DNA of 64,000 nucleotides from Paracoccus seriniphilus. GTDB taxonomy: Bacteria > Pseudomonadota > Alphaproteobacteria > Rhodobacterales > Rhodobacteraceae. A program made the position numbers and the translations under genes. Within the stretch, counting starts at the first letter, position 1; every line of letters begins with the position of its first letter. This document shows, in pieces, positions 45,236 through 54,797 of the stretch. Below the pieces are notes generated by a model, which saw only the letters and a program-made list of their open reading frames with translations, did no database searches and was not told the DNA's origin. The stretch is taken from contig NZ_CP067130.1 in NCBI RefSeq assembly GCF_028553745.1, positions 124,001-188,000 on the forward strand. The letters are read 5' to 3'.

Positions 45236-45594
45236 GTGGCCACAATCACCGGAACGAATGATGACGACACCCTGACCGGTGCCGGTGCCGCCGATGATCT
45301 GTCTGGCCTGGCTGGGGACAATCTGCATCCGTCACCCAAATGCATCTGGTGTTTGATTCCCATCAGATCATTTTCGCCAACGGGCGCCCGGTCGAGAGTT
45401 TCTACCCCGGCCCGCAGGCGCTCAAGGCATTGGACGCCGAGGCATTCGAGGAGTTCAGGCTGATATTCCCCGAGCTGGTCGATGGGGCAGAACATGGGCG
45501 CATTCTCCGCGCCGGCCAAACATTCGCCATGGTCACAAAACGTCACTTTCGTGCTGTCAATCAGCAGGGTCAACGACTCTCCGAGTGGGGATAG
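45236..45594 (+). pseudogene. Remnant of an RTX/Hint-domain protein
   Basis: From GTG 45236 the frame encodes ATITGTNDDDTLTGAGAADDLSGLAGDN, a calcium-binding RTX-like start. After about 35 codons similarity shifts to another frame (45340-45594) reading HLVFDSHQIIFANGRPVESFYPGPQALKAL, the C-terminal part of a Rhodobacterales Hint_2 (hedgehog/intein-type) domain. The middle of the gene is missing. A large secreted protein has been deleted down to its ends with a frame change. Confidence 0.65.
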
Positions 45595-45683
45595 GGTAAT
45601 GGCACGTCGATCCGCGCCTCTGATGGCAGCGGAAACAGCCTGGCAATCCGGTGGCAATTGGCACGACCTCGCGTGACCATCGG

Positions 45684-46664
45684 TCAGGATGTGGCTGCGG
45701 GTTTCATCTGTCGCCAGGCGTCGGGCGAGATGCCTTCCCGACTGCGGAACACCTTGCCGAAATGTGACGCATCGCAAAAGCCGGTCGCCGCGGCGATATG
45801 GGTCACCGAATGGTCGGTGCTGGCCAGCATACGGCGCGCGGCCTTCATTCGCAGCGCTATTCCGGCCTCGGCTGGCGAAAGCTGCAATGCGTGGTTGAAG
45901 TGACGCTCCAGCTTGCGTCGGCTGACGGCCAGCAGCCTTGACATCTGATCGACCTTCAAGGGCGTCGCCATGTTCTGCTGCATCAGATGCAGGGCCCTCT
46001 TGACCAGCTTGTCCGTGGTGGTGAACTCGAGCGGCAGGCCGGGTTGCGGGTTTTCGCCCGTCTGCGCCTCATCGATGATCATGATGTTCAGGCTCTTGCG
46101 CGCTGCGGCCTGACCGACGTGACGGTCGACCAGGAATGCCGCCAGATGTGCGGAACTTGCCCCGCCAGAACAGGTCAGACGATCACGGTCGACGACGAAG
46201 ATCTGGTCCGATACGGGGATCAGCCCCTCGAACTGTTCAAGAAAATCATCGTGATGGAACCAGCTGACACAGCAGCGATAGCCCTCCATCAGTCCTGCCT
46301 TGTGCAGGATGAAGGCCCCCGTGCAGACCCCGACCAGCGGAACATTGGCCTGCGCCGCGCGCTGCAGATAGGTGATGTAGGCGGGGTTGAGGTTCTGGAT
46401 CGCGGGGATCAGCCCACCCACCACGACGACATAATCGAACTCGCGCGGGTCGCCCAGGCGTTCGTCGGGCTGCACCGGGATGCCACAGCTTGAGGCCACC
46501 GGATTCATGGTTGCCGAGATGACACGCCAGGAACAGCGGATCGGACGCGAGCGGTCGCCCTCATCCGCCGCCAGCCGAAGGACATCCACGAAATTCGCAA
46601 AAGCCGACAGGGTGAAGCGCCGCGCCAGGATCAGGCCAACCTTCAGGACGGGTTTCTGCTGCAT
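45684..46664 (-). CDS. GlxA-type AraC-family activator
   Basis: 326 aa. N-terminal DJ-1/PfpI-like domain (about 8-190, VGVCTGAFILHKAGLM around the nucleophile-elbow region) and C-terminal AraC HTH (about 225-320, MSRLLAVSRRKLERHFNHAL and IAAATGFCDASHFGKVFRSREG). Related regulators (GbdR, SouR, CdhR) control betaine, sarcosine and carnitine catabolism. Divergent from soxBDAG, so a sarcosine- or betaine-responsive activator is likely. Confidence 0.88.
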   Translation of the reverse strand: MQQKPVLKVGLILARRFTLSAFANFVDVLRLAADEGDRSRPIRCSWRVISATMNPVASSCGIPVQPDERLGDPREFDYVVVVGGLIPAIQNLNPAYITYLQRAAQANVPLVGVCTGAFILHKAGLMEGYRCCVSWFHHDDFLEQFEGLIPVSDQIFVVDRDRLTCSGGASSAHLAAFLVDRHVGQAAARKSLNIMIIDEAQTGENPQPGLPLEFTTTDKLVKRALHLMQQNMATPLKVDQMSRLLAVSRRKLERHFNHALQLSPAEAGIALRMKAARRMLASTDHSVTHIAAATGFCDASHFGKVFRSREGISPDAWRQMKPAATS

Positions 46665-46687
46665 TCCGAAGATCCGTTTTCATGGGC

Positions 46688-46722
46688 GTGACGCAATCAT
46701 CATAGATTTGTGACGTAATGAT
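46688..46722. promoter_or_regulatory. Direct repeat GTGACGNAATNAT, candidate activator site
   Basis: GTGACGCAATCAT (46688-46700) and GTGACGTAATGAT (46710-46722) match in 11 of 13 bases and are exactly 22 bp apart, about two helical turns. This is the usual geometry for an AraC-type dimer. They lie between the divergent regulator and soxB. Confidence 0.6.
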
Positions 46723-46791
46723 GCAATCCGTTTCAGGGCAGATACCGCAGCTTGGCTCCTGTTGCTTCCTTCCACATCCGAGGCCCGGCCC

Positions 46792-48045
46792 ATGACGCAT
46801 TTTTCCGCCTTTTCGCTGCTCAAGAACGCGTTGAGTGGTCACAAGAACTGGCCAGAGCAATGGCCTGACAAACAGCCCAGGGCCGAATATGACGTCATCA
46901 TCGTCGGCGCAGGTGGTCACGGTCTGGGCGCGGCATATTACCTTGCCAAGGAACATGGCATCACCAATGTCGCGGTGATCGAGAAGGGCTGGCTTGGCGG
47001 CGGCAATACCGGGCGCAATACGACCATCATCCGGTCGAACTATCTTTACGATGAAAGCGCGCGTCTGTTCGACCACGCTCTGGATCTTTGGGAGGACCTG
47101 AGCACCGAACTGAACTACAACGTCATGTATTCCAAGCGCGGCGTGATGATGCTGGCCCATAACGTGCATGATGTTCAAAGCTTTCAGCGCCACATCCACG
47201 CCAATCGCCTGAACGGCGTCGACAACCGCTGGTTGACGGCGAAAGAGGCCAAGGCCTATTGCCCGCCGCTGAATATCTCGCCCGATGCGCGCTATCCGGT
47301 CCTGGGGGCGGCCCTTCAGCAGCGCGCCGGCACCGCTCGCCATGATGCCGTTGCCTGGGGCTATGCGCGGGCGGCGGCCAAACGCGGCGTGGACATCATC
47401 CAGAACTGTCCCGTCATCGCGATCCGGCGCGGGGTGGATGGCTCGGTCGAGGGCGTCGATACCGCCAAGGGCTTCATCAAGGCCAGAAAGGTCGCTGTTT
47501 CGGCCGCGGGTCACACCAGCGTCGTGATGGACAGCGCCGGCGTGCGGATGCCGCTGGAAAGCTATCCTCTTCAGGCGCTGGTCTCCGAGCCGGTCAAGCC
47601 GGTCTTTCCCTGTGTGGTGATGTCGAACACCGTGCATGCCTATATCAGCCAGTCCGACAAGGGAGAGTTGGTCATCGGGTCGGGCACCGACCAATATACC
47701 AGCTATTCCCAGCGGGGCGGCCTGCCCCTGATCGAACATACCGTCGCCGCGATCTGCGAAGTCTTTCCGATATTCAACCGCATGCGCATGCTGCGCAAAT
47801 GGGGTGGCATCGTCGATGTGACGCCGGACCGCTCGGCCATTCTGGGCAAGACGCCGGTCAAAGGGCTCTACGTCAACTGTGGCTGGGGCACGGGCGGCTT
47901 CAAGGCGACGCCGGGTGCCGCCCATACGCTGGCCTGGACCGTGGCCAGGGATGAACCGCATCCGATCAATGCGCCCTTCACGCTGGAACGCTTTACCACT
48001 GGCCGCCTGATCGACGAAGCCGCCGCCGCCGCCGTGGCGCATTGA
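46792..48045 (+). CDS. soxB: Heterotetrameric sarcosine oxidase beta subunit
   Basis: 417 aa. FAD-binding VGAGGHGLGAAYYL (38-51), EKGWLGGGNTGRNTTIIRS (65-82), and the His in RHDAVAWGYAR (H184), which carries covalent FMN in this family. It oxidatively demethylates sarcosine to glycine, feeding the methylene group to tetrahydrofolate with SoxA. Order soxB-D-A-G is canonical. Confidence 0.95.
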   Translation: MTHFSAFSLLKNALSGHKNWPEQWPDKQPRAEYDVIIVGAGGHGLGAAYYLAKEHGITNVAVIEKGWLGGGNTGRNTTIIRSNYLYDESARLFDHALDLWEDLSTELNYNVMYSKRGVMMLAHNVHDVQSFQRHIHANRLNGVDNRWLTAKEAKAYCPPLNISPDARYPVLGAALQQRAGTARHDAVAWGYARAAAKRGVDIIQNCPVIAIRRGVDGSVEGVDTAKGFIKARKVAVSAAGHTSVVMDSAGVRMPLESYPLQALVSEPVKPVFPCVVMSNTVHAYISQSDKGELVIGSGTDQYTSYSQRGGLPLIEHTVAAICEVFPIFNRMRMLRKWGGIVDVTPDRSAILGKTPVKGLYVNCGWGTGGFKATPGAAHTLAWTVARDEPHPINAPFTLERFTTGRLIDEAAAAAVAH

Positions 48046-48058
48046 GGGAGAAACCGAC

Positions 48059-48358
48059 ATGCTATTGATCCATTGCCCCTATTGCGACGCCACGCTGCCC
48101 GAACTGGAGTTCGCCTATGCCGGCGAGGCGCATATCGCCCGCCCCGCCGATCCGTCGAAACTGAGCGACGAGGAATGGCGCGACTTCCTGTTCATCCGCA
48201 GCAACGTCAAGGGCGTTCACGCCGAACGCTGGCGCCATGTCCACGGCTGTGGACGCTTTTTCAACGCGCTGCGCGACACCGTGAGCGACCGTTTCCTGAT
48301 CACCTACAGGGCAGGCGAGGCCCGCCCCGACATGACCGAACTGGAGGCCGCAGAGTGA
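48059..48358 (+). CDS. soxD: Sarcosine oxidase delta subunit
   Basis: 99 aa. Zinc-site residues: CPYC near 6-9 and a later HVHGCGR. Small structural subunit. Its stop overlaps the GTG start of soxA. Confidence 0.95.
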   Translation: MLLIHCPYCDATLPELEFAYAGEAHIARPADPSKLSDEEWRDFLFIRSNVKGVHAERWRHVHGCGRFFNALRDTVSDRFLITYRAGEARPDMTELEAAE

Positions 48359-51357
48359 ACGATTTTCGCGTATCAGGCCGGGGCCGCGTCAATCGCGCCA
48401 AGCCGGTAAGCTTCAGCTTTGACGGCACGACCTATCAGGGCTTCGAAGGCGACACGGTTGCCTCGGCGCTGCTGGCCAACGGGGTGCATCTGATGGGCCG
48501 CAGCTTCAAATATCACCGTCCGCGCGGTGTGGTCACCGCAGGCTCCGAAGAGCCCAATGCGCTGCTGGGCACAACGCGGGGCAAGGGCCGGTTCGAACCC
48601 AACACCCGCGCCACCATGCAAGAGATCTATCCCGGGCTGATCACCGAGAGCCAGAACAAATGGCCCAGCCTGAAATTCGATCTGGGGGCGATCAACGACC
48701 GGCTCTACATGCTGTTTTCGGCAGGTTTCTACTACAAGACCTTCATGTGGCCGCGCAGCTTCTGGGACAGGGTCTATGAACCGATGATCCGCAAGGCCGC
48801 GGGATTGGGCAAGGCCCCGTCCGAGGCCGACCCGGACATCTATGCCAGCCGCTACATGCATTGCGACGTGCTGATTGTCGGCGCGGGTCCGTCGGGGATC
48901 GCCTCGGCGCTGACTGCGGGGCGCGCGGGGTCCAGGGTGGTCCTGGTGGACGAAAATCCCGAGATGGGCGGAACGCTTCTGTCAGAGCCTTCGGTTTCCA
49001 TCGACGGTCAGACGGCCTGGGACTGGCTGGCCGGAGCCCTGGCCGAACTTGACGCCATGCCCAACGTGCGCCGCATGACGCGCACCACGGCAATGGGCTA
49101 TTATCACCAGAACATGATCGGTCTGGTGCAGAAGCTGACCGACCATATGGCCGAGGTGACACCGGGTGCGCCGCGCGAAAGAATGTGGCGGTTGCGCGCC
49201 AGAGAGGTCGTGCTTGCCCAGGGGGCCATCGAAAGGCCCATGGTCTTTGACGGCAACGATTGTCCCGGCGTGATGATGGCCGGGGCCGCGCAGACCTTCC
49301 TCAACCGATTTGGCGTGCTGGTGGGCAAGAAGCCCGTCGTTCTGACCAGCCATGACAGCGCCTGGTACGCGGCATTCGACATGGCCGATGCCGGCGCGGA
49401 TGTCGTGGCGATCGTGGACACCCGTTCCGAGGTCAGCGCAGAGCTGATGCAACAGGCGAGGTCCCGTGGAATCGAAACCCTGCCGGGACATAGCGCGACG
49501 GGCACGAAGGGGCGTCTGCGGGTCAAGGCCCTGCGGGTCAATCCGGTCAGGAACGGCAAGCCGGGCGCCGGTCGCCTGCTGTCCTGCGACGCGGTGCTGG
49601 TCTGCGGTGGCTGGACGCCTTCATTGCATCTGTTCTCGCATACCAAGGGCTCGCTTGATTGGGACGCCGAGGCCGGGGCCTATCTGCCCGGACGGAAAAC
49701 CGAGGATGTGCATATCGCCGGTGCCGGACGCGGTCTGTGGGGCATTGCCGCCGCGCTTGAGGATGGCACCAGGGCCGGCGCCGAGGCGGTTCGATCTCTG
49801 GGCGGCAATATCGGCGCGGCGACCTATCAGGTCGGTGGCGACCGCATTGGCACCGGCATCACACAGAAAGAACTGCCCACCGACCGCAGCCCCGGAAAGG
49901 CCAAGGCCTTCGTCGATTTCCAGAACGACGTGACGGCCAAGGACATCCGGCTGGCCGTGCGCGAGGGCATGAAATCCATCGAACATGTCAAGCGCTATAC
50001 CACCAACGGCATGGCGACCGACCAGGGCAAGCTGTCCAATATGAACGGGTTGACCATTGCCGCGGATGCGCTTGGCAAGGAGGCTCCGCAGGTCGGTCTG
50101 ACGACATTTCGTCCGCCCTATACACCGACCACCTTTGGCGCCTTCGCGGGCTATCACAAGGGCGCGCATTTCGAGGTGACGCGCAAGACCCCGATCGACG
50201 CCTGGGCCGAGGAACATGGTGCCGAATTCGAGCCGGTCGCCCTGTGGCGACGGGCGTGGTATTTCCCCAAAGCTGGCGAGGACATGCATCAGGCCGTGGC
50301 GCGTGAATGCAGATCGACGCGCCAGAGCTTGGGCATTTTCGATGCCTCGACCCTGGGCAAGATCGAGGTTGCAGGTCCCGACGCGACCGAGTTCATGAAC
50401 CGCATGTATACCAACCCCTGGACCAAGCTGGGCATCGGGCGGGCCCGCTATGGCCTGCTGCTGGGCGAGGATGGCTTCATCCGCGATGACGGCGTCATCG
50501 GCCGGATGCGCGACGACCTGTTCCATGTGACCACCACGACTGGCGGCGCGGCACGGGTGCTGAACATGATGGAGGACTATCTTCAGACCGAATGGCCCGA
50601 TCTGAAGGTCTGGCTGACCTCGACCACCGAGGAATGGGCAACCATCGCGTTGAATGGTCCCAATGCGCGCAAGCTGCTGCAGCCCTTTGTCGAGGGCGCG
50701 GATATCTCGGCCGATGCCATGCCCCATATGTCGGTTGTGGAATGCAGGGTTGCGGGCTTTCCCTCGCGTCTCTTCAGGCTCAGCTTCACCGGCGAACTGG
50801 GGTTCGAGATCAACGTGCCTGCCCGTCACGGCAGGGAGCTTTGGGAAAAGCTGTGGCAGGCGGGGCAGCAATACGACATCTGCGCCTATGGCACCGAAAC
50901 CATGCATGTTCTGCGGGCCGAAAAGGGCTTTATCATCGTCGGCCAGGATACTGACGGCACGGTCACGCCGCAGGATGCGGGAATGGACTGGGCCATTGGC
51001 AAGAAAAAGCCGGATTTCGTGGGCAAACGTTCGCTTGCCCGCCCCGATATCGTGGCACCGGGACGCAAGCAGCTTGTTGGTCTGCTGACCGAGGACCCGG
51101 GAACCGTGCTGACCGAGGGCGCGCAGATCGTGGATGATCCCCATCAGCCCAAGCCGATGAAGATGATCGGCCATGTCACCTCCTCTTATTGGTCTGAAAC
51201 GCTGGGGCGTTCGATCGCCATGGCGGTGATCGAAGGCGGTTTCGACCGGATGGAGGAAACCCTGCATATTCCCACCGAGGACGGCGGCGTGGTGGCGGCA
51301 AAGGTCACCGGAACCCAGTTGTACGATCCCGCGGGCGAACGCCTGAAGGTCGAATGA
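48355..51357 (+). CDS. soxA: Sarcosine oxidase alpha subunit
   Basis: 1000 aa starting at GTG 48355 (GTGA overlap with soxD); the frame extends upstream through soxD but is not used. N-terminal ferredoxin-like part (GFEGDTVASALLANGVHLMGRSFKYHRPRG), a dinucleotide-binding domain (DVLIVGAGPSGIASAL near 170) and a C-terminal glycine-cleavage T-protein-like folate domain (about 615-990). It uses NAD+ and tetrahydrofolate sites of the complex. Length is standard. Confidence 0.95.
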   Translation: MNDFRVSGRGRVNRAKPVSFSFDGTTYQGFEGDTVASALLANGVHLMGRSFKYHRPRGVVTAGSEEPNALLGTTRGKGRFEPNTRATMQEIYPGLITESQNKWPSLKFDLGAINDRLYMLFSAGFYYKTFMWPRSFWDRVYEPMIRKAAGLGKAPSEADPDIYASRYMHCDVLIVGAGPSGIASALTAGRAGSRVVLVDENPEMGGTLLSEPSVSIDGQTAWDWLAGALAELDAMPNVRRMTRTTAMGYYHQNMIGLVQKLTDHMAEVTPGAPRERMWRLRAREVVLAQGAIERPMVFDGNDCPGVMMAGAAQTFLNRFGVLVGKKPVVLTSHDSAWYAAFDMADAGADVVAIVDTRSEVSAELMQQARSRGIETLPGHSATGTKGRLRVKALRVNPVRNGKPGAGRLLSCDAVLVCGGWTPSLHLFSHTKGSLDWDAEAGAYLPGRKTEDVHIAGAGRGLWGIAAALEDGTRAGAEAVRSLGGNIGAATYQVGGDRIGTGITQKELPTDRSPGKAKAFVDFQNDVTAKDIRLAVREGMKSIEHVKRYTTNGMATDQGKLSNMNGLTIAADALGKEAPQVGLTTFRPPYTPTTFGAFAGYHKGAHFEVTRKTPIDAWAEEHGAEFEPVALWRRAWYFPKAGEDMHQAVARECRSTRQSLGIFDASTLGKIEVAGPDATEFMNRMYTNPWTKLGIGRARYGLLLGEDGFIRDDGVIGRMRDDLFHVTTTTGGAARVLNMMEDYLQTEWPDLKVWLTSTTEEWATIALNGPNARKLLQPFVEGADISADAMPHMSVVECRVAGFPSRLFRLSFTGELGFEINVPARHGRELWEKLWQAGQQYDICAYGTETMHVLRAEKGFIIVGQDTDGTVTPQDAGMDWAIGKKKPDFVGKRSLARPDIVAPGRKQLVGLLTEDPGTVLTEGAQIVDDPHQPKPMKMIGHVTSSYWSETLGRSIAMAVIEGGFDRMEETLHIPTEDGGVVAAKVTGTQLYDPAGERLKVE

Positions 51358-51370
51358 AAAGGACGATCCC

Positions 51371-51901
51371 ATGAATGCTCCTGTCACTTCCTTTGACACG
51401 GTGTCCGTTGCGGTCCTGCCACCGGTGGCGCGGTTCAATCTGCGCATTGCGCCGGCGGATATTGCGGAGGCCTCGCAGGCCTTCGGCGTCACGCTTCCCT
51501 CCCGGATCGGCGGGGGCGCCCGCCACGAGGATCGCGCGGCCTATTGCCTTGGGCCGGATGAATGGCTGCTGCATGCCGCCGAGACCGATCAGGCTCCGAT
51601 CCAGTCGGCCTTCGACGGCTTGCGCGCCACGACAGCGCACAGCCTGACGGTCATTTCCGACCGCGAGATCACCATTGCCGTCGCCGGTCCAGCGGTGCTT
51701 GATCTGCTGGCCACCGGCTGTCCGCTCGATCTTTCCCTCATGCCGGTGGGTAGGGCCAAGCGGACGGTCTTCGACTATGCGCAGGTCGTGCTGATCCGCG
51801 ATGGCGAAGACGCCTTCCGTCTGGAGGTCTGGCGGTCGTTCTTTCCCCATGTGCATGGCCTTCTGGAGATTGCCGCAAGGGAAATTGCCATCGGTCTCTG
51901 A
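51371..51901 (+). CDS. soxG: Sarcosine oxidase gamma subunit
   Basis: 176 aa, fold related to the T-protein N-part; GPDEWLL and a C-terminal FRLEVWRSFFPHVHGLLE are typical. Fourth subunit, 13 bp after soxA. The second sox set is cut before its soxG could be seen. Confidence 0.92.
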   Translation: MNAPVTSFDTVSVAVLPPVARFNLRIAPADIAEASQAFGVTLPSRIGGGARHEDRAAYCLGPDEWLLHAAETDQAPIQSAFDGLRATTAHSLTVISDREITIAVAGPAVLDLLATGCPLDLSLMPVGRAKRTVFDYAQVVLIRDGEDAFRLEVWRSFFPHVHGLLEIAAREIAIGL

Positions 51902-51976
51902 CCGCAGGTTCACCGCCTTGCCTGAACGCGCCTTCGCGGGCGCGACCCCACACTCATGTCTGAAAGGACGCTTTTC

Positions 51977-53251
51977 ATGCTGAAGACCCTGAACTCCTCT
52001 CGCATTTCCGACACGGCGATTGCCGATGCCATCGAGCATGAGCTGACCCGCCAGCAGAGTCAGATCGAGCTGATCGCCTCTGAAAACATTGTCAGCGCAG
52101 ATGTGATGCGGGCTCAGGGCTCGGTGCTGACCAACAAATATGCCGAAGGCTATCCGGGTCGTCGCTACTATGGCGGCTGCGAACATGTGGATACGGTCGA
52201 ACAGATCGCCATTGATCGCGCGAAAGAGCTGTTCGGCGCCGAATTCGTCAACGTCCAGCCCCATTCCGGCGCCCAGGCCAATCAGGCGGTGTTCCTGGCG
52301 CTGCTGCAGCCCGGCGACCGGATCATGGGGCTTGATCTTGCGCATGGCGGGCATCTGACCCACGGTTCGCCCGTGACCATGTCGGGCAAGTGGTTCGATG
52401 TCGTCAGCTACGAGGTGTCGAGGGACGATCATCTGATCGACATGGAAAATGTGCGCAGGGTTGCGCTTGAGACCCGGCCCAAGCTGATCGTGGCCGGTGC
52501 CTCGGCCTATCCGCGGCATATTGATTTCGCGGCCTTCCGCGCGATTGCCGATGAGATCGGTGCATATCTGATGGTCGACATGGCGCATTACGCCGGCCTG
52601 ATCGCGGCAGGGGAATATCCCGATCCGCTGCCCCATGCCCATGTGGTGACCACCACCACCCACAAGACCCTGCGCGGTCCGCGCGGCGGCATGATCCTGT
52701 GCAATGATCCGGCATTGGGCAAGAAGTTCAATTCCGCCGTCTTCCCGGGCAATCAGGGCGGCCCGCTGATGCATGTGATCGCGGCCAAGGCCGTGGCCTT
52801 TGGCGAGGCGCTTGATCCCTCTTTCACCCAATATGCCAAGGCTGTCATTGCCAATGCGCGCAAGCTGTCCGAGGTTCTGGTCGCTGGCGGATTGGGCGTC
52901 ATCTCCGGCGGCACCGATTGCCACATGGTGCTGGTCGATCTGCGGCCCAAGGGGGTGACGGGCAAGGCTGCGGAAATTGCCCTCGAACGGGCGGGGCTGA
53001 CCTGCAACAAGAATGCCATACCCTTCGATCCCGAGAAGCCCTTCGTCACCTCTGGCGTGCGTCTGGGCAGTTCGGCGGGGACGACGCGCGGTTTTGGCGA
53101 GGATGAATTCCGCCGTGTCGGCGAACTGATCCTGAAGGTGATCGACGCGCTGGCCGAGAATCCCGAAGGCAATCCCGAAGTCGAGGCGGCGGTGCTGAAA
53201 GAGGTTCAGGCCCTTTGCGCGGCGCATCCGATCTATGCCGACGGCGTATAG
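51977..53251 (+). CDS. glyA: Serine hydroxymethyltransferase
   Basis: 424 aa from the ATG preceded by GAAAGGA; an in-frame ATG at 51956 lacks an RBS. PLP enzyme with the Schiff-base Lys in [14 protein letters not shown] (about K230) and the YYGGCEHVD substrate loop. It joins glycine with 5,10-methylene-THF to give serine. Following soxG, it uses both products of sarcosine oxidase. This may be a catabolic second copy rather than the housekeeping glyA (inference). Confidence 0.95.
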   Translation: MLKTLNSSRISDTAIADAIEHELTRQQSQIELIASENIVSADVMRAQGSVLTNKYAEGYPGRRYYGGCEHVDTVEQIAIDRAKELFGAEFVNVQPHSGAQANQAVFLALLQPGDRIMGLDLAHGGHLTHGSPVTMSGKWFDVVSYEVSRDDHLIDMENVRRVALETRPKLIVAGASAYPRHIDFAAFRAIADEIGAYLMVDMAHYAGLIAAGEYPDPLPHAHVVTTTTHKTLRGPRGGMILCNDPALGKKFNSAVFPGNQGGPLMHVIAAKAVAFGEALDPSFTQYAKAVIANARKLSEVLVAGGLGVISGGTDCHMVLVDLRPKGVTGKAAEIALERAGLTCNKNAIPFDPEKPFVTSGVRLGSSAGTTRGFGEDEFRRVGELILKVIDALAENPEGNPEVEAAVLKEVQALCAAHPIYADGV

Positions 53252-53255
53252 GCCC

Positions 53256-54668
53256 ATGTTCCTGTCGGTCTTCGATATCTTCAAGGTCGGCGTCGGTCCG
53301 TCGTCCTCTCATACCATGGGGCCGATGACGGCCGCCGCGCGGTTTCTGGACGATCTGCGCGGCGCAGCCGAGATCATTCCCGGCGCGGGCAGGCTGACAC
53401 GGCTGGGGGCTTCGCTGCATGGCTCTCTGGCCTTGACGGGAAAGGGCCATGCAACCGATCGCGCGGTGATCCTGGGGTTGCTTGGCTATCTGCCCGACAC
53501 GCTGGACCCCGATGCGGCGGAACGGCTGGAGGCCGAGGTCCGCCAGACCCGGCGCATCAGCCCGCCCGGTCTTGGCACGCTGGATTTCGACCCCGAGGTT
53601 GATCTGCTGTTCGACTATGGCCCACCCCTGCCGGGGCACGCCAACGGATTGATCCTGCGTGCCTTCGACGAACGCGGCAATCCTTATATGACGCAGACCT
53701 ATTATTCGATCGGTGGCGGTTTCGTCGTCACCAAGGCTGAACTTGAGCGCGGCCAGGCCGCCAGCGGCACCGGTCTGACCGCGGAAAAATCGGCGCGTGG
53801 GTATCCCTATCCCTTTGGATCCGCGGATGAGATGCTGAAGATGGGGCGCGCTTCGGGGCTGAGCATTGCCGCGATGAAGCGCGCCAATGAGAAAATCCAC
53901 TTCGGGGCAACGCTTGACCAACGCCTTGATCGGATCTGCGAGGTGATGGATGCCTGCATCGATCGTGGCCTGCGGATGGATGGGGTTCTGCCCGGTGGAT
54001 TGTCGGTGAAGCGCCGGGCGAAGGCGATCCATGAACAGCTGCTGGCCGAACGGGGCAGAAACCAGAGCCAACCGCATGTCGCCAATGACTGGTTGTCGGT
54101 CTATGCCATGGCCGTCAACGAGGAAAACGCCGCCGGCGGGCGGGTTGTCACCTCGCCTACCAATGGTGCGGCGGGCGTCGTTCCGGCGGTCATCCGCTAT
54201 TACCGGGACCACTGCATCGGCGCGACGCATGAGGGGGTCAGGACGCTGTTGCTGACTGCGGCGGCCATCGGCGGGCTGATCAAACACAATGCGTCGATCT
54301 CGGGCGCCGAGGTCGGATGCCAGGGTGAGGTCGGCTCGGCCTCGGCAATGGCGGCGGCGGGGCTGTGTGCGGCGCTTGGCGGCAGCAATGAACAGGTCGA
54401 AAACGCGGCGGAAATCGCGCTGGAGCATCATCTGGGCATGACCTGCGATCCGGCCGCCGGCCTGGTGCAGGTGCCCTGCATCGAGCGAAACGGTCTTGGC
54501 GCGATCAAGGCGGTCTCGGCAGCCAGCATCGCCTTGCGCGGCGATGGCACGCATTTCATGCCGCTCGACAATTGTATCGAGACCATGCGCCAGACCGGCC
54601 ATGACATGCTGACGAAATACAAGGAGACAAGCCTCGGAGGCCTTGCGGTCAACTTGCCCGAATGCTGA
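53256..54668 (+). CDS. sdaA: L-serine ammonia-lyase (iron-sulfur type)
   Basis: 470 aa, single-chain type, start 4 bp after gly[10 protein letters not shown] near the N-terminus, [14 protein letters not shown] in the middle. The three cluster Cys are at about C355 (EVGCQGE), C397 (GMTCDPAAG) and C408 (VPCIERN), matching family spacing. Converts serine to pyruvate and ammonia, completing sarcosine to pyruvate. Confidence 0.95.
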   Translation: MFLSVFDIFKVGVGPSSSHTMGPMTAAARFLDDLRGAAEIIPGAGRLTRLGASLHGSLALTGKGHATDRAVILGLLGYLPDTLDPDAAERLEAEVRQTRRISPPGLGTLDFDPEVDLLFDYGPPLPGHANGLILRAFDERGNPYMTQTYYSIGGGFVVTKAELERGQAASGTGLTAEKSARGYPYPFGSADEMLKMGRASGLSIAAMKRANEKIHFGATLDQRLDRICEVMDACIDRGLRMDGVLPGGLSVKRRAKAIHEQLLAERGRNQSQPHVANDWLSVYAMAVNEENAAGGRVVTSPTNGAAGVVPAVIRYYRDHCIGATHEGVRTLLLTAAAIGGLIKHNASISGAEVGCQGEVGSASAMAAAGLCAALGGSNEQVENAAEIALEHHLGMTCDPAAGLVQVPCIERNGLGAIKAVSAASIALRGDGTHFMPLDNCIETMRQTGHDMLTKYKETSLGGLAVNLPEC

Positions 54669-54797
54669 GCAACAGCCCCGTCACAACCGTCACGACAGGG
54701 CCTGCAAGTTTCGGTTCAAGATCGACCTTCCTGCCCCCGGGTCAGAGGCAGGTTCGAAGTCTGGATACGCATGATCCCTGCCGAAACGGACGCTGGG

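Noticed and set aside
51902..51976. Glycine or tetrahydrofolate riboswitch before glyA
   Set aside because: The soxG-glyA gap is under 80 bases, too short for a known aptamer, and shows no such fold.
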